A stretch of 64,000 bases of DNA from Ascarosepion bandense (GCA_037127315.1 JBBBDQ010000446.1:181001-245000); one strand, 5' to 3'; positions 22,868 through 34,135 are shown, counted from the stretch's first letter. Notes: generated by a model from the letters alone, not told the origin. A program made the numbers and translations.

Positions 22868-23890
22868 TTTTTTTTTAATCATCTCACCCCAAGCAAGGCA
22901 TTCCACTGCCACTATTGCGCATGGGGCTACATAGAGGAAGGTAAAGAGAAGGAGTGGATAGACATAGGGAATGTCAGGAGGAAGGTGACAATTGAGTAAG
23001 GATACCGAGGATGAGGGTTGGGTAGATGGGAAGAGTGTTTTTTTTTAATCATCTCACCCCAAGCGAGGCATTCCACTGCCACTATTGCGCATGGGGCTAC
23101 ATAGAGGAAGGTAAAGAGAAGGAGTGGTTAGATATAGGGAATGTCAGGAGGAAGGTGACAGATGAGTAAGGATACCGAGGATGAGGGTTGGGTAGATGGG
23201 AAGAGTGTTTTTTTTTAATCATCTCACCCCAAGCGAGGCATTCCACTGCCACTATTGCGCATGGGGCTACATAGAGGAAGGTAAAGAGAAGGAGTGGTTA
23301 GATATAGGGAATGTCAGGAGGAAGGTGACAGATGAGTAAGGATACCGAGGATGAGGGTTGGGTAGATGGGAAGAGTGTTTTTTTTTAATCATCTCACCCC
23401 AAGCGAGGCATTCCACTGCCACTATTGCGCATGGGGCTACATAGAGGAAGGTAAAGAGAAGGAGTGGTTAGATATAGGGAATGTCAGGAGGAAGGTGACA
23501 GATGAGTAAGGATACCGAGGATGAGGGTTGGGTAGATGGGAAGAGTGTTTTTTTTTAATCATCTCACCCCAAGCGAGGCATTCCACTGCCACTATTGCGC
23601 ATGGGGCTACATAGGGGAAGGTAAAGAGAAGGAGTGGTTAGATATAGGGAATGTCAGGATTAAGGTGACAATTGAGTAAGGATACCGAGGATGAGGGTTG
23701 GGTAGATGGGAAGAGTGTTTTTTTTTAATCATCTCACCCCAAGCGAGGCATTCCACTGCCACTATTGCGCATGGGGCTACATAGGGGAAGGTAAAGAGAA
23801 GGAGTGGTTAGACATAGGGAATGTCAGGAGGAAGGTGACAGATGAGTAAGGATACCGAGGATGAGGGTTGGGCAGATGGGAAGAGTGCTT
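22868..23890 (-). repeat. LINE 3' UTR repeated six times in tandem (170 bp unit)
   Basis: AATCATCTCACCCCAAGC begins at 22877, 23047, 23217, 23387, 23557 and 23727. Each unit is a whole 3' UTR of the CR1/Jockey-like LINE, from the end of the coding region to the terminal A-run (T-run on this strand). Units are nearly identical. The LINE at 58.4 kb has just one. Template slippage at the A-run during reverse transcription, or unequal exchange, could explain it. Confidence 0.9.
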
Positions 23891-23907
23891 GATAGAATGG
23901 GAGCAGG

Positions 23908-24126
23908 TTAGTGTGTTAGGAGGTGTCTAGTGACCTTACATTTAAACTCCTGGAGATTGTAGCCGTCGAGGAAGCAATCGTTTGGAAGAGAATTCCACAG
24001 TCGGGAAGTGCGAGGAAAGAAACTGTTGGAGTAGAAGTTACGGCTGCATTTTATCGGTTTCACTGTAAAAGGGTGGGATCTAGTTGCTAATCTAGTATCT
24101 CGTGCAAATTCGTATTTAGGGGGCAC
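23908..24126 (-). pseudogene. LINE ORF2 C-terminus, 72 residues
   Basis: Frame with PPKYEFARDTRLATRS, FTVKPIKCSRNFYS and SRLWNSLPNDCFLDGYNL, ending in the natural stop. Almost identical to the end of the ORF at 58548. The element is cut at 24127, so it is a 5'-truncated insertion whose UTR is the six-unit array beside it. Confidence 0.88.
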
Positions 24127-24219
24127 TATGAGTTATCTATTTCAGTTGTCTTTAGTAATTTTCTCCAAATTTAGAAAACGCATGACCTACTTCGGGTCTA
24201 CTGATTTCTTTATCTATGT

Positions 24220-24345
24220 GCGGTGTCCCCTAAGGACCGAAGCGATCATGGCCATCCACATCTTCCTATCCCTTGTCACTCTTAACACCCATTTTTCTTG
24301 TGACTCCTCCCAGACCCTGATCCACAATTCATTTACTCAAGCTTA
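24220..24345 (-). pseudogene. Second RTE-like LINE, C-terminal scrap
   Basis: Plus strand GATCATGGCCATCCACATCT reverse-complements the ...W.AMI..VLK coding end seen at 53200-53263. Frames are broken. Confidence 0.5.
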
Positions 24346-24529
24346 TAAATCTAGAATATAAATGTATAAAACTGAGCATGGCCATAACATGGGGTGGTTA
24401 GTTTATATAATTGATCCCCCATTTTATATCCACTTTATAATTTCATATTAGTTTATCAAAATTCTGATTAGTTATGAATCCATCTCTACCCTATAATGAT
24501 TTGTTATTTATAACTCTTCTTTTTCTTCT

Positions 24530-24775
24530 TCTATGTGACGTGTCTCTTCAGAACATAGACGATCATAGCCCTCCACATCTCCCTATCATTTGTCGCTTTT
24601 AATACTCCTTCTGTTATCCCACTCAATCTTTGCTCATCATCCACCTGCTCAAGTCCATTAGGTATGTCATGCGTTGCTTTCCTTTGTCTCCCTTCCCTTC
24701 TGTCCGTCCTGTGAGCATCATATTCTCCAAACCTTAGTACATGTCCCAAAAACTTCAGCTGTTCTTTCCTGCATC
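24530..24775 (-). pseudogene. Second RTE-like LINE, 3' end
   Basis: Minus-strand frame at 24531-24749 reads MGHVLRFGEYDAHRTDRREG, then a KATHDIPNGLEQVD block and ATNDREMWRAMIVYVLKRHV, matching the 52.9-53.26 kb copy. It abuts the 5S-like sequence on its right. Confidence 0.7.
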
Positions 24776-24778
24776 CAT

Positions 24779-24900
24779 GCTTACGGTCACATCACGTTGA
24801 ATATACCGGTTCTCGCTCGATCACCGAAGTTAAGCAAGGTTGAGCCTGGTCAGTACTTATATGGGTGACCGCGAGTGAATACCAGGTGCTGTAAGCGTTT
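24779..24900 (+). pseudogene. 5S rRNA-like sequence (pseudogene or SINE head)
   Basis: About 122 bases aligning end to end with metazoan 5S rRNA: 5' TTACGGTCACATCACGTTGA, middle CGATCACCGAAGTTAAGCAA (A-box region), CAGTACTTATATGGGTGACC (C-box region), 3' AATACCAGGTGCTGTAAGC. Several changes would disturb helices, for example ATATGGGTGACCGCGAGTGA instead of the usual helix IV sequence. There is no T-run terminator; instead a tRNA-derived SINE starts 8 bases later, so it is more likely the head of a chimeric SINE than a working gene. Confidence 0.75.
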
Positions 24901-24907
24901 AGTGACG

Positions 24908-25078
24908 GATGTGCGTTGTGGCGCAGTGGATATCGGCTCGGAAAGAGAAATCGATGAGCCGAGTTCGAATTCCAGTTGAATACCCTGCATTCACTTAAGC
25001 ACTGCTACCTATGGGAAAGGTATTAATCCGTCCCTTCCCTCTAGGTATGGGTTAAATAACAGGGTAGGACTTGGGGAC
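24908..25078 (+). mobile_element. tRNA-derived SINE (family A), 5' half
   Basis: GTTGTGGCGCAGTGGATATC (A-box area) and GAGTTCGAATTCCAG (B box), then TATGGGAAAGGTATTAATCC. It lies directly downstream of a 5S-like sequence, as at three other loci. Confidence 0.8.
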
Positions 25079-25239
25079 CCTGCCCTTAAAAAACAAATCC
25101 CAATGAATCTTGATACTCAAAAAGAAAAAGGTATTAATAGACACAAAACTTATATAAAAAACAATAAATTGTTGAAAGAAAAAGGTATTACCAGCAATAT
25201 AAGATTTAGTTGGCAATAAATGACCCGCAGAGGTTGATA

Positions 25240-25570
25240 TGCCATAAAAGTAACCAACAACTTGTGTCCATCTTCTCCCAAAGCTTGCCGTTGCTCATAT
25301 GCTCCATCTATAGTATTCTCAGCAACCTTCTGTAGAACCCCATTCCCTTTCCTTCATTTTTGATGAGATTGTCCAGTTTTCACTGCCATATTAAAGGACA
25401 AACATAACATAATAATCCAGCGAAATTTTCCTGTCTCTTAATACTTTACTCGGCATCTGGAATCCATCCTTGGTCATGCCATTACGCCATCGGATCTCCG
25501 TATCCCACTTTCTGTCTTCTGTTAGATATCAACAGTTCTATCTCGAAACATAGAAATTTCCCTGTCGCAA
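25240..25570 (-). pseudogene. Second RTE-like LINE, internal fragment
   Basis: Minus strand carries the segment with the complement of GAGATTGTCCAGTTTTCACT and TCTTAATACTTTACTCGGCA. The same block occurs at 46020-46110 and 46690-46760. No intact frame. Confidence 0.5.
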
Positions 25571-25585
25571 TGTACATTTAATCCA

Positions 25586-25590
<5 letters not shown>

Positions 25591-25631
<41 letters not shown>

Positions 25632-25745
25632 GAAATTCCAAAAGAGACGAACTCAAGAGAACTCAATGCTAAATTCATTTATTTAATTTAACAGAGTAAT
25701 ATAATTTATAAAAGGTTTTTTATACACGAGTATAGTTACAATCTC

Positions 25746-25790
<45 letters not shown>
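25591..25790. repeat. (TA)n tracts flanking a short unique segment
   Basis: TA runs at about 25591-25628 and 25750-25790. Confidence 0.9.
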
Positions 25791-25792
<2 letters not shown>

Positions 25793-25936
25793 ATTTTCGA
25801 TTATTACTATGGATAATACATATTTCACCGCTTGTTGTTATTATCGCGGCTCGTCAGACCTACTGTTGTACCATTTGGGTTTGACGAGCCGCGATAATAA
25901 CATGAAATAAGTATTATCAATAGTAATAATCGAAAA

Positions 25937-25938
<2 letters not shown>
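25790..25938. mobile_element. Short hairpin (fold-back) element inside a TA tract
   Basis: Arms AGATTTTCGATTATTACTAT...CGCGGCTCGTCA and the mirrored TGACGAGCCGCG...ATAATCGAAAATCT surround a loop of about 25 bases. Both ends are fused to (TA)n. No coding capacity. Confidence 0.75.
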
Positions 25939-25940
<2 letters not shown>

Positions 25941-25997
<57 letters not shown>

Positions 25998-25998
25998 A
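25941..25998. repeat. (TA)n microsatellite
   Basis: Continuous TA run on the right side of the hairpin element. Confidence 0.95.
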
Positions 25999-25999
25999 A

Positions 26000-26260
26000 T
26001 GACATTATCAATATACTCGTGACGAAAAACCTTCCACGGATGTATGAAGAAGTGAAAAACGGTTTTAAAAAAAAGAGCCAAGTACATGAACATCAGTTAA
26101 TAGGATTCGGACCGAGTCAGCACGTAGCATAAACAAAACCTCGATACGAGTAATCAACTAACAAAAAGCGCTCAATACTTAGGCCAGCTTTCCCTGACGA
26201 TCCGTTTAGGTGAAATCTAGGAAGGTCTGTCTGGCTATGTCAATCAGTGTCTCTTGTCTT
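26000..26260 (+). repeat. Interspersed repeat shared with 56800-57130
   Basis: Shares AATCAACTAACAAAAAGCGC with CAATACTTAGG, and CTGACGATCCGTTTAGG with the second locus, in the same order. Class unknown. Confidence 0.6.
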
Positions 26261-27420
26261 GTTCCAGACAACTTTCATTTTGTGATTTATATGAAATTGT
26301 AAATGAAATATTTGCATAAAAACTTTAGAAAATGTGTTTATAAATATAATCATCCAACGCCTGCACATTATATTTTTTCTGCCGGACAAATTTCTTTTTT
26401 CCTTTCATCGGCAGATAATATTATTTTTAAAATAAATCACTATCAACTCTGTCATATTTGACTGAGCTAGATGCCGTCTGATGGCCTGAAGCTGTCATGG
26501 CTCTTTTGTGTGAGAAAATGGTGAATATTTCACCTCATTTTATGTTTTGTTCAATGTTAGAGTGGCTTCTGTCGGTAAAGAGATGAAAATTTTCTGACAA
26601 TTTGATATCACGGGATATCTTCAGGCGGGAGCCTAAGACAAAACGTCTGTTGATGATGGTCGTGCAAAAGAGAGATGGGTGATTTAAAAAAAGGTATTCT
26701 GTTTTCGTAGGCTGATTAGCGGTAAAAGTGGTCTTCATAAAGATTTCCTCGCGGCAGCCATTTTGACCACAACTTTTTCTTTCTTAAATTTTGGCTCCAT
26801 TTTTTTTTTTTAAAATCTTTTTTTAAAATTTCGGGCGTTTCATGACTTTCCCTTTTAGCTACCAAATTTTCATTATTTTTTTTTATTTATTGTTTTTACT
26901 ACAATTATTTTATTTTCTTCTGCGTAAATTTAATGATGACTTTTTCAACTTTCTTTTCAATTCAGCTAATTTATTCGACGTTTTTAATCTTGATTTTTTG
27001 CCATTTATTCTTTTAATTCATGGTCATGTTTTGCTTTTTTATCCTATGTTATTATCACTCTTCTCGTTTCCTATCGATTTTTCTATAGCACACTATCGAA
27101 TGGGTTTATTATATTCTGATTGCGTTCCATGCCGAAAGATAAGGCCCTGAACCTACTTCCCCAAAACAGGACACTATTGGGAGTTATACGTGGAAACTCT
27201 AGTATAAATCGGACACATATCCACCTTTTTACTCTGGTTGAAACAAAATACCAAAACCAAAGTATAATTTAAATATTTTGGAAATGTTTAACTGAGGATG
27301 AAAAGTGTGGCATTGAAATACTAAGGCGTATTGGATTACCGACAATTACCTTTCTACAGTCAGGCAAAGCATTCAGATATAAAAACAAAAAAAAAAAAAA
27401 ATTCGCGAGAAACGAAGAAA
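26261..27420. other. AT-rich sequence, no recognised gene
   Basis: The 102-residue Phe/Leu-rich frame at 26842-27150 looks hydrophobic only because the DNA is T-rich. No domain identified. Confidence 0.4.
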
Positions 27421-27443
27421 ACGATATCGAACTGTCACATAAC

Positions 27444-27476
<33 letters not shown>

Positions 27477-27479
27477 GTT

Positions 27480-28370
27480 TTTTAATCAATTCACCCCGAG
27501 CAAGGCAGAAATGGCACTGATGAGCGGGGGGGGGGCTACATAAATGTAAAAAGATTAATTAGAAAAGAGTGAGGAGTACAAACTAGTTAGAAAGGAGCAA
27601 TAGAAAGCTGAGAATGCAGGTGCGATGACAGATACATAGGTGGAGAGAAAGGGAAGGTTATACGGGGGTGGGCAGAGAGCTAGAATCCAGTGATGAGTAT
27701 TGACTTTGCATTTAAATTTCTGGAGGTTGTAGCCGTCAGGAAAGCAAGAATACAGGAGCGAGTTCCACAGGCGGGAAGTGCGAGAGAGGAAGCTGCAGGA
27801 GTAGAATTGTCGTTTGCATTTGGCTAACCTGACTGTGAATTGTTGGGACCCGGTTGCCAGTCTGGTTGCACGAGTAAACACCTGTTAAGGAGGCACCAGT
27901 GACTTAAGTTCGTCCTAGCAGAAGCCATGAGAGTATTTATAGGATAGATAAAGGGAGCCCACGTTTCGACGGTGGGGAAGTGGCTGCAGTCGAGCCGCCA
28001 GATCAGTACCTATCACATTACAGACTCTCCTTTGGAGCCTGTCGAGAACACTGAGGAGAACGGCAGCAGTACTCCATGCACGGACGGATGGTTGACTTGT
28101 ATATATGCAGGATGGATTCTGGAGGAAGAAAACATCCTGGATCGACATAATGATCCAACCTTCTTAGCAATAGATTTTGCTATGGATTCAATATAGTGGT
28201 TCCATTTGAGGTCTGAGGAAAGGGTAAGGCCGAGGAGGCGTAGTGTGTTGCTCTCAGGGAGAATCGCTTGGTCCATGCTTATGGGAGGCAGGAGAGTTTG
28301 CCTGTGATGGTTGACAGACAACAGCTTGGTCTTAGACGCCTGTAGGTGCTGGAAATCACTACACAAACAA
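27480..28370 (-). pseudogene. 5'-truncated LINE (CR1/Jockey-like): RT end, C-terminus and 3' UTR
   Basis: From right to left on the minus strand: a frame with KTKLLSVNHHRQTLLPPISM and NTLRLLGLTLSSDLKWNHYI (28013-28366), a shifted frame with VLDRLQRRVCNVIGTDLAAR (27915-28148), then ATRLATGSQQFTVRLAKCKR and SRLWNSLLYSCFPDGYNL (27555-27881), and a UTR ending at the T-run near 27480. At least two frameshifts. More diverged from the 58.5 kb copy than the 23.9 kb one, so probably a different subfamily. Confidence 0.85.
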
Positions 28371-28539
28371 TAAAGACCTCAAAATACATTAATTATTTAA
28401 AATACATCTCTAAATGCATAGTAATAGGAAAAATTTCAGGTCAGGAATACTAAAATCAAGCCGGTACAGAAATTTAATTACCTGGGAAATTTTCTAATAG
28501 AGAACGGAAAGTGCGACACTAATCGCTTCTAATCCTCTT

Positions 28540-28544
<5 letters not shown>

Positions 28545-28580
<36 letters not shown>

Positions 28581-28900
28581 ATCTGCAGATCTGTTTCGCT
28601 TTATCTCAGCTCATCAGTACGGTTAGACTCCGATTGCTTTTTACCAGGATTGAAACCCGACCGAATTGGCGTCAGTCGGCGATTCTACCTTTGGGCTATG
28701 GGCGTTCGGTAGAAAAGGGCAGACCTTTTAGCCTATACATTATCATTATACACGCCCAATAGCCAGAATGCTCTAATTCATTCCGGAATGAGCGATGCGT
28801 ACATTCTAGAGTAGATACTGTTCTTCAAAGTCTACCATTCTTCCAGAATGCTCAATCAGGGTGTGAGAGCGTAACAAAAATTATCAACGTATAAATTATG
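28545..28900 (-). mobile_element. tRNA-like plus hammerhead repeat (monomer)
   Basis: Bounded by (TA)n on the left. Minus strand: upstream body ending near GCTCTCACACCCTGATTGAG, tRNA-like part with TAGAATCGCCGACTGACGCC and B-box-like GGGTTTCAATCCTGG, then CTGATGA (28611-28617), stem II, GAAA and CAGATCTGCAGATGAC. Four bases around the cleavage site (TGTC) are deleted, so this copy should not cleave. Confidence 0.78.
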
Positions 28901-29852
28901 CTAGGCACTTTCGACCGACACTTTTTCAAACAACAATCGTCGGTAATTATAAAAACTAAGTGGCCAACAAGAAAATTTTTATTAGCTATCGAGTTTAAAA
29001 TAATTATATATATATATTAAAGGAGGAAGGGAGAAAAATTGTCTACTAAGTAAGGGCCTACCTAAAGAGGGTCAATTTAAATTTCAGTTCTCGTTGTATG
29101 CAAAGGGCAGGCCTCAGCATATTAATGATAACAGACTCAATAATATCAAGATGGTGTCTGTTTCGTACCCTGTGCAATCCCGAGAAGAAATCGGGAAAAT
29201 AATTTGTCCTTCAAGCACAGAATTTAATAAATGCACGCCGATTTTAGAGGCAGGGGTTTGCGAACAACCGGATGTTACAGACTCATGCCTACGTATCTGA
29301 CCGGGATGTGTTGAGCGATTCTAACTTCCAACCTAAAGACAGTTTTGCCCATATTATCGACCTCACATCGACACTTAAATTGGTAAATAACTAAATTGCT
29401 TTGATAGGTATTTAAAAAATCTTTACAAGGAAAATGTTCCGAACGATAAAGACATTATAACAATTCTTAATAGCCATAGAAAATTTATCGGCGTATGTCT
29501 GACTAACGCGACCAATCCACAGTAGTCTGCACTACCGAAAATCTGCTTCCAAAAAGAAAATTTATGTAATGAATATGCATACACCTTGGTTTCCTCTCAC
29601 AGTAATGTGATTGGTTGGTGTCAGCCATAAATATAGACGAGGGCGAGGACGCATTGAGGTCTACAGGTCTTCGACTAGAAGTCTAGGTCCATAGGTCAAC
29701 CGCTACAGGTCTACTGGTCTACGATTATTGGTCTACGTCTGTTGACTACGCCTACGTCTCAGGATATTGCATACGACGAGTACCGTCCATTACGTCTACG
29801 TACTAGATTATCCTACCCGGTTACCTTTGCCAAAACCGCTTGCTACCTCAAA

Positions 29853-29855
<3 letters not shown>
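28901..29855. other. Sequence of unknown nature, possible LTR-like promoter
   Basis: A TATA-like CATAAATATAGACGAGGG near 29628 is followed by unusually GC-balanced, GTCTACG-rich sequence (29660-29800). It looks like an LTR or promoter region, but no matching second copy or target duplication is visible. Confidence 0.3.

Positions 29856-29898
<43 letters not shown>
29856..29898. repeat. (TA)n microsatellite
   Basis: Uninterrupted TA run. Confidence 0.95.
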
Positions 29899-29900
<2 letters not shown>

Positions 29901-30846
29901 ATTTCTGTGACATATAAAAATGCAATAAATCTATGACATTATTTAATTAGATAAGATTTTATTTGCTTTAATAAATATTTGAAGTTAAGGGCATGAAGGA
30001 AAAAGTTTTTTTTTTCGATTAATAATGAATTTTTTTCATTTTTTTATTAGAATAATTCATAAAGATTCAGAAATATTTTTAAAATATTTTTAAAATATTT
30101 TAAAAATATTTCAAATACATGTAGTCGTTAAGCTGGTAGTTGAATAAGTGAAAAGTATATTTAATAATCGAAAATTCATAAGTTTAATACAAATCATCTA
30201 GCGATCTCATTTTAAAAATAATTTTTAATCTTTTGCTTTTTTGTGTGTATTTGAAATTTTTTTTGTATTGTAATTTATAAATTAAAAAGTCATGTGTTTC
30301 ACGGTTTCTTTCTCTTACCCGAAAAATATTTGTACAATTATATCACTTGTGATCGGGATACACTTATCTTATCTCGCATCTGTCCAGCTGTCAACACATT
30401 TCAATTACAGGGGAATGGACAGAACGTTCAACTCTGTAATTAAGAAATAGTTTTATTCTGAATTTCCTGCTATAAATAAATAATACTTTTGTATATCTGA
30501 TTAATTTAATAGTAAATGTACAAATTTTCCCAAAATAATATGTCACAGATATATATTTTATTTTTACAAGATGTTTTAAACCGAGAATTAATTTTGTTTA
30601 CAAATATGCCGATCGCTCAAAAAAAAAAAAAAAAAATGATTAAAAATTTAAAATGTGTATCTCAAAATCTTAGATTCTAATCAATATAATTTCTATTCAA
30701 AATACACCAGAGCAGTTTTACTTATTGGAAGTAGTGAATTTAACCATTTAACTTTCAATTAAAACTAAAATAAATGTTTGTTTTTAATCTTAAAAAATTC
30801 ATTTTAAAAGTGACTTAACGAAAGTGAGTAGAGATATCTAATCTAA
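29899..30846. other. Very AT-rich spacer
   Basis: Poly-A/T and TTAAAATATTT runs; nothing recognised. Confidence 0.4.
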
Positions 30847-31153
30847 TCTAAACTTATGTAAAAATGGAACTTTGTCTGTGTGTGTGTGTCCATTACCTAT
30901 AGACTCCAAAACGGCTGAACCGATTTTCTCGAAAATTTACACAGTTGTACCATAAATGTCTGCGAGTGTTCTTAGCTAGGTTTTGTGTCGAGGTACCCCA
31001 GATAAATATCGAAAATCGATAATCGAAAAAATAGGGTTATAGAAGGAGTGGTCTAATTTTAATCAAATTTGATACACTCATAAACAAAGACATAAGAAAC
31101 GATATTCAGAAGTTTCAAGGTTGAAGTTCTTACACTAGTGCAGAAAATCGATA

Positions 31154-31184
<31 letters not shown>

Positions 31185-31327
31185 GCAAGATGTTTGTGTG
31201 TGTGTCTGTTTATCTGTCTGTATATCCTTTATACAAACTTCACACAAATATTCTTTAGGCTGAGTCTTAGCTCCAGGAATATGGATTAGTTTTAAAGCGT
31301 TCATTACACCCGAGAAACGAGGGGCTA
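30847..31327 (+). mobile_element. Helitron-like element, family A
   Basis: 5' end A|TCTAAACTTATGTAAAAA, then GGAACTTTGTCTGTGTGTG, AAAACGGCTGAACCGATTT, ATCGATAATCGAAAAAATAG, (TA)n core, AAAAGGCAAGATGTTTGTGT. The 3' hairpin region (CACCCGAGAAACGAGGGGCT) is present but the final CTAG is lost in (TA)n. Confidence 0.65.
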
Positions 31328-31696
31328 TATATATATATCTGTGACTACCTTTAGTCAATCCGTCATACCTTAACAAATAACCAAATTTTGGGGAGTAATG
31401 AAAACAGGTAAGGGGTACAAAGCATAGTTAGTTTTACGAGAGTGTATTAGTATAATATTAGTATAATAAAATTTCATTAACTATTTTGTAAAAAAATAAT
31501 GTTTTATTATTTAACATAGCAAATAAGTTCACTATCTCGTCATTCACTTTTCACTCAATACTAAACTGAGAACAGACATCAAGTGTCTTAATAGCAGCCG
31601 CGTATGCCAGCCAGTTTCCAACCCCCCCATACACAGCTTGTTAATTACCCTCCTTCTCACACTGGCACGAGACTTACGCAAAATCCTTTTGAAATG

Positions 31697-31925
31697 CCGG
31701 TTCCTGTAAGTTCACTGAAGTTAAGTAACATCGAGAATGGTCAGTACGTAAATGAGTAATTGCTTAGGAATACCAAGTGCTGTGAGCTTGGATGTTTGGG
31801 TGGTGTAATAGAAAATGGCCTGGAATCGTTAATCGAAGATCCGAGTTCAAATTCGAGTTGGGTTTCCGATATTTCTTAATACGCAAATACTCTTGAAAAA
31901 CGATTTAATAAACCTATTCATCACC
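31697..31925 (+). mobile_element. 5S-like head plus tRNA-SINE body, decayed
   Basis: CCGGTTCCTGTAAGTTCACT, GAAGTTAAGTAACATCGAGA, GGTCAGTACGTAAATGAG and AATACCAAGTGCTGTGAGCT follow 5S rRNA order. A diverged tRNA-like SINE with CCGAGTTCAAATTCGAG follows without a terminator. Confidence 0.6.
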
Positions 31926-32055
31926 AGATATGGGATACCCCTGTATCAGTAAACCCTTATTATTTCCAAAATGAACAAAAGGAATTATCATCTGGCTTTA
32001 TGGATAAGCAGTAGAAAACGAATCGAAGAAAAACAATAGGAGGATGTAACATAAG

Positions 32056-32366
32056 GTTAGTTAGTTAAGTGCCATACGTGAAACACGATTGGGCGACCAT
32101 GTCTCGAAAGAGACATGACTGACTGGGCAGAAGATTATCCCGCAGTAAGTTGCCATTGATTTCTGCGGTAGATTGGTTGCCAGCCAAGGTTATAGAACCC
32201 AATCTGTCCTGTTATTTCACCCATAACTGGAGGGAAGAGACGGATTAATACCTTTCCCAAGGGTATTTGCGCGTAAGTGAATGCAATGAATTCAACTGGA
32301 ATTCGAATTCGGCTCTCTGATTTCTCGTTCCGAGCCGATAGCCACTGCACCACAACGCACATCCCA
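32056..32366 (-). mobile_element. tRNA-derived SINE (family A), full unit
   Basis: Complete minus-strand copy from the tRNA-like head (complement of ATTCGAATTCGGCTCTC) to the tail (CCATACGTGAAACACG). The frames at 32135-32395 and 32292-32486 are shadows of this SINE. Confidence 0.85.
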
Positions 32367-32369
32367 TAG

Positions 32370-32740
32370 CAAGAACACCAGGCTAAATATAGCAACAGTA
32401 TTCAATGCACGGACACATAGTAGATTTATAAATATGCAAGATGGATTCGGAGGAGAATAATTTTCTGGCACGACACTGTAACCCAAATTTCCTTGCAGTA
32501 GATTCAGCTATTGATTCGATGTAGACAATTTAATTTATTTCAATGGATAATATAATTCCAAGAAGGTGGAGTGGTTTACTGTACTTGAAGTTAGCAACTA
32601 GCCTGATGGCGGACAGAAAAGTTTATCTATGGTGATTAAGAGAAAATAGATTTGTCTTGGAGGCGTTAAAATTTACATGCCATGGAATTTCCATATCTGG
32701 AATGATTGTGTCAGTTAAAATGGACACCTGGAATATATAA
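32370..32740 (-). pseudogene. LINE RT fragment
   Basis: Minus strand retains pieces of the post-catalytic RT region (complement of GCAACAGTATTCAATGCACG, which encodes C-I-E-Y-C-C in the 58.5 kb copy). Frameshifted throughout. Confidence 0.55.
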
Positions 32741-32784
32741 AAGATAAAATTCTTTAACCATGTCGCACATCGATATACGTAACA

Positions 32785-32890
32785 AATACCGTACTTATAT
32801 TATTCGGACTATTGTCCTCATCTTTCTTGCCAATTTATACGACGTTTCGGTGGTTGTACGCTCTAGCCTTCTTCATCCTCATTCCTTGCC
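32785..32890 (+). repeat. Single relative of the 108-bp satellite monomer
   Basis: TATTATTCGGACTATTGTCC then TATACGACGTTTCGGTGGTT. Continues into sequence not present in the array; on the minus strand it has TGAAGAAGG...CACCGAAACG, a hammerhead-like remnant. Confidence 0.6.
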
Positions 32891-33282
32891 TAGAGCCTCT
32901 TTTGGTAGCCATGAATAATCTCCCTCTAACCCTGTAAGTTACTTGTTCACCACTGCTGTAGGCTGATATTGAACTCACAAATCTTTGGGTCGAGTCACAG
33001 GAATTAACCAACGCCTTTATTCACGAGGCCATGTGTCCTTAAGGACAAATAATTATCAAATTCTTTCTAAGACAGCAACTTCATTTTCCAGTTTCTTCGA
33101 CGGCAACAGACTAAAAAAAAATTACAAAGTCGATATTTAAAAACAAAATAATAAAATAAATAAATATTAATCACATTTTTGATACGTGTGATTATGGATT
33201 TCAATCTTGATGGCGGCGAAACGAATGAGAAAGCACGGTCAAAATAAAAAAAATTATTTTCGACATCTTTTAAGGTAAATTT

Positions 33283-33600
33283 TCGTCTTAGCTCCCGACG
33301 GCTTTTCCCCCTTCAAATTTATCCAAAATAGCATTATCTCTGTGCAAATGTATATGCTGAACTCAAATCAACAATTAGTTATTGACGAAACTTACCTTTT
33401 TTATCTAAATGTCCATAAAAAAACGAACGATATCTTGCACTTTTTCTCTCACGAAGTCATATAATTAACTGCAGAATGACCTTCTACGTAGGAAACAAAT
33501 TTCGGTGGATTTTTGGTCGATTTTCTTCCGTTACTGAAACTTCCGTCGATGTACTGCCTGTAATGACAGTAATAAGCGTAGAAATACAATAGCGCATTAC
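33283..33600. mobile_element. Half copy of the fold-back element
   Basis: Matches the left arm plus loop of the 3715-4369 element (ATTATCTCTGTGCAAATG, TGCAGAATGACCTTCTACGT) and includes the loop AAGCGTAGAAATACAA. At 33600 the sequence passes directly into GATA repeats, where the second arm should begin. Confidence 0.8.
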
Positions 33601-33651
<51 letters not shown>

Positions 33652-33705
33652 CGAATAGACATAGATAGATAGATAGATAGATAGCTAGATAGATAACGAA
33701 TAGAC

Positions 33706-33749
<44 letters not shown>

Positions 33750-33752
33750 CGA

Positions 33753-33804
<52 letters not shown>

Positions 33805-33864
33805 CGAATGGACATAGATAGATAGATAGATTGATAGATAGATAGATATGAATAGACGTAGATT

Positions 33865-33896
<32 letters not shown>

Positions 33897-33906
33897 TGAA
33901 TAGACG

Positions 33907-33944
<38 letters not shown>

Positions 33945-34042
33945 TGAATAGACGTAGATAGATAGATAGATATGAATAGACGTAGATAGATAGATAGATA
34001 TGAATAGACGTAGATAGATAGATAGATAGATATGAATAGACG

Positions 34043-34076
<34 letters not shown>

Positions 34077-34135
34077 TGAATAGACGTAGATAGATAGATA
34101 GATATGAATAGACGTAGATAGATAGATAGATATGA

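Noticed and set aside
24779..24900. Functional 5S rRNA gene
   Set aside because: Several helix-disrupting changes and no T-run terminator; instead a SINE body follows, as at the other 5S-like loci.
26842..27150. 102-residue hydrophobic frame resembling a membrane protein
   Set aside because: T-rich DNA naturally gives Phe/Leu/Ile; no conserved motif or repeat of the pattern nearby.
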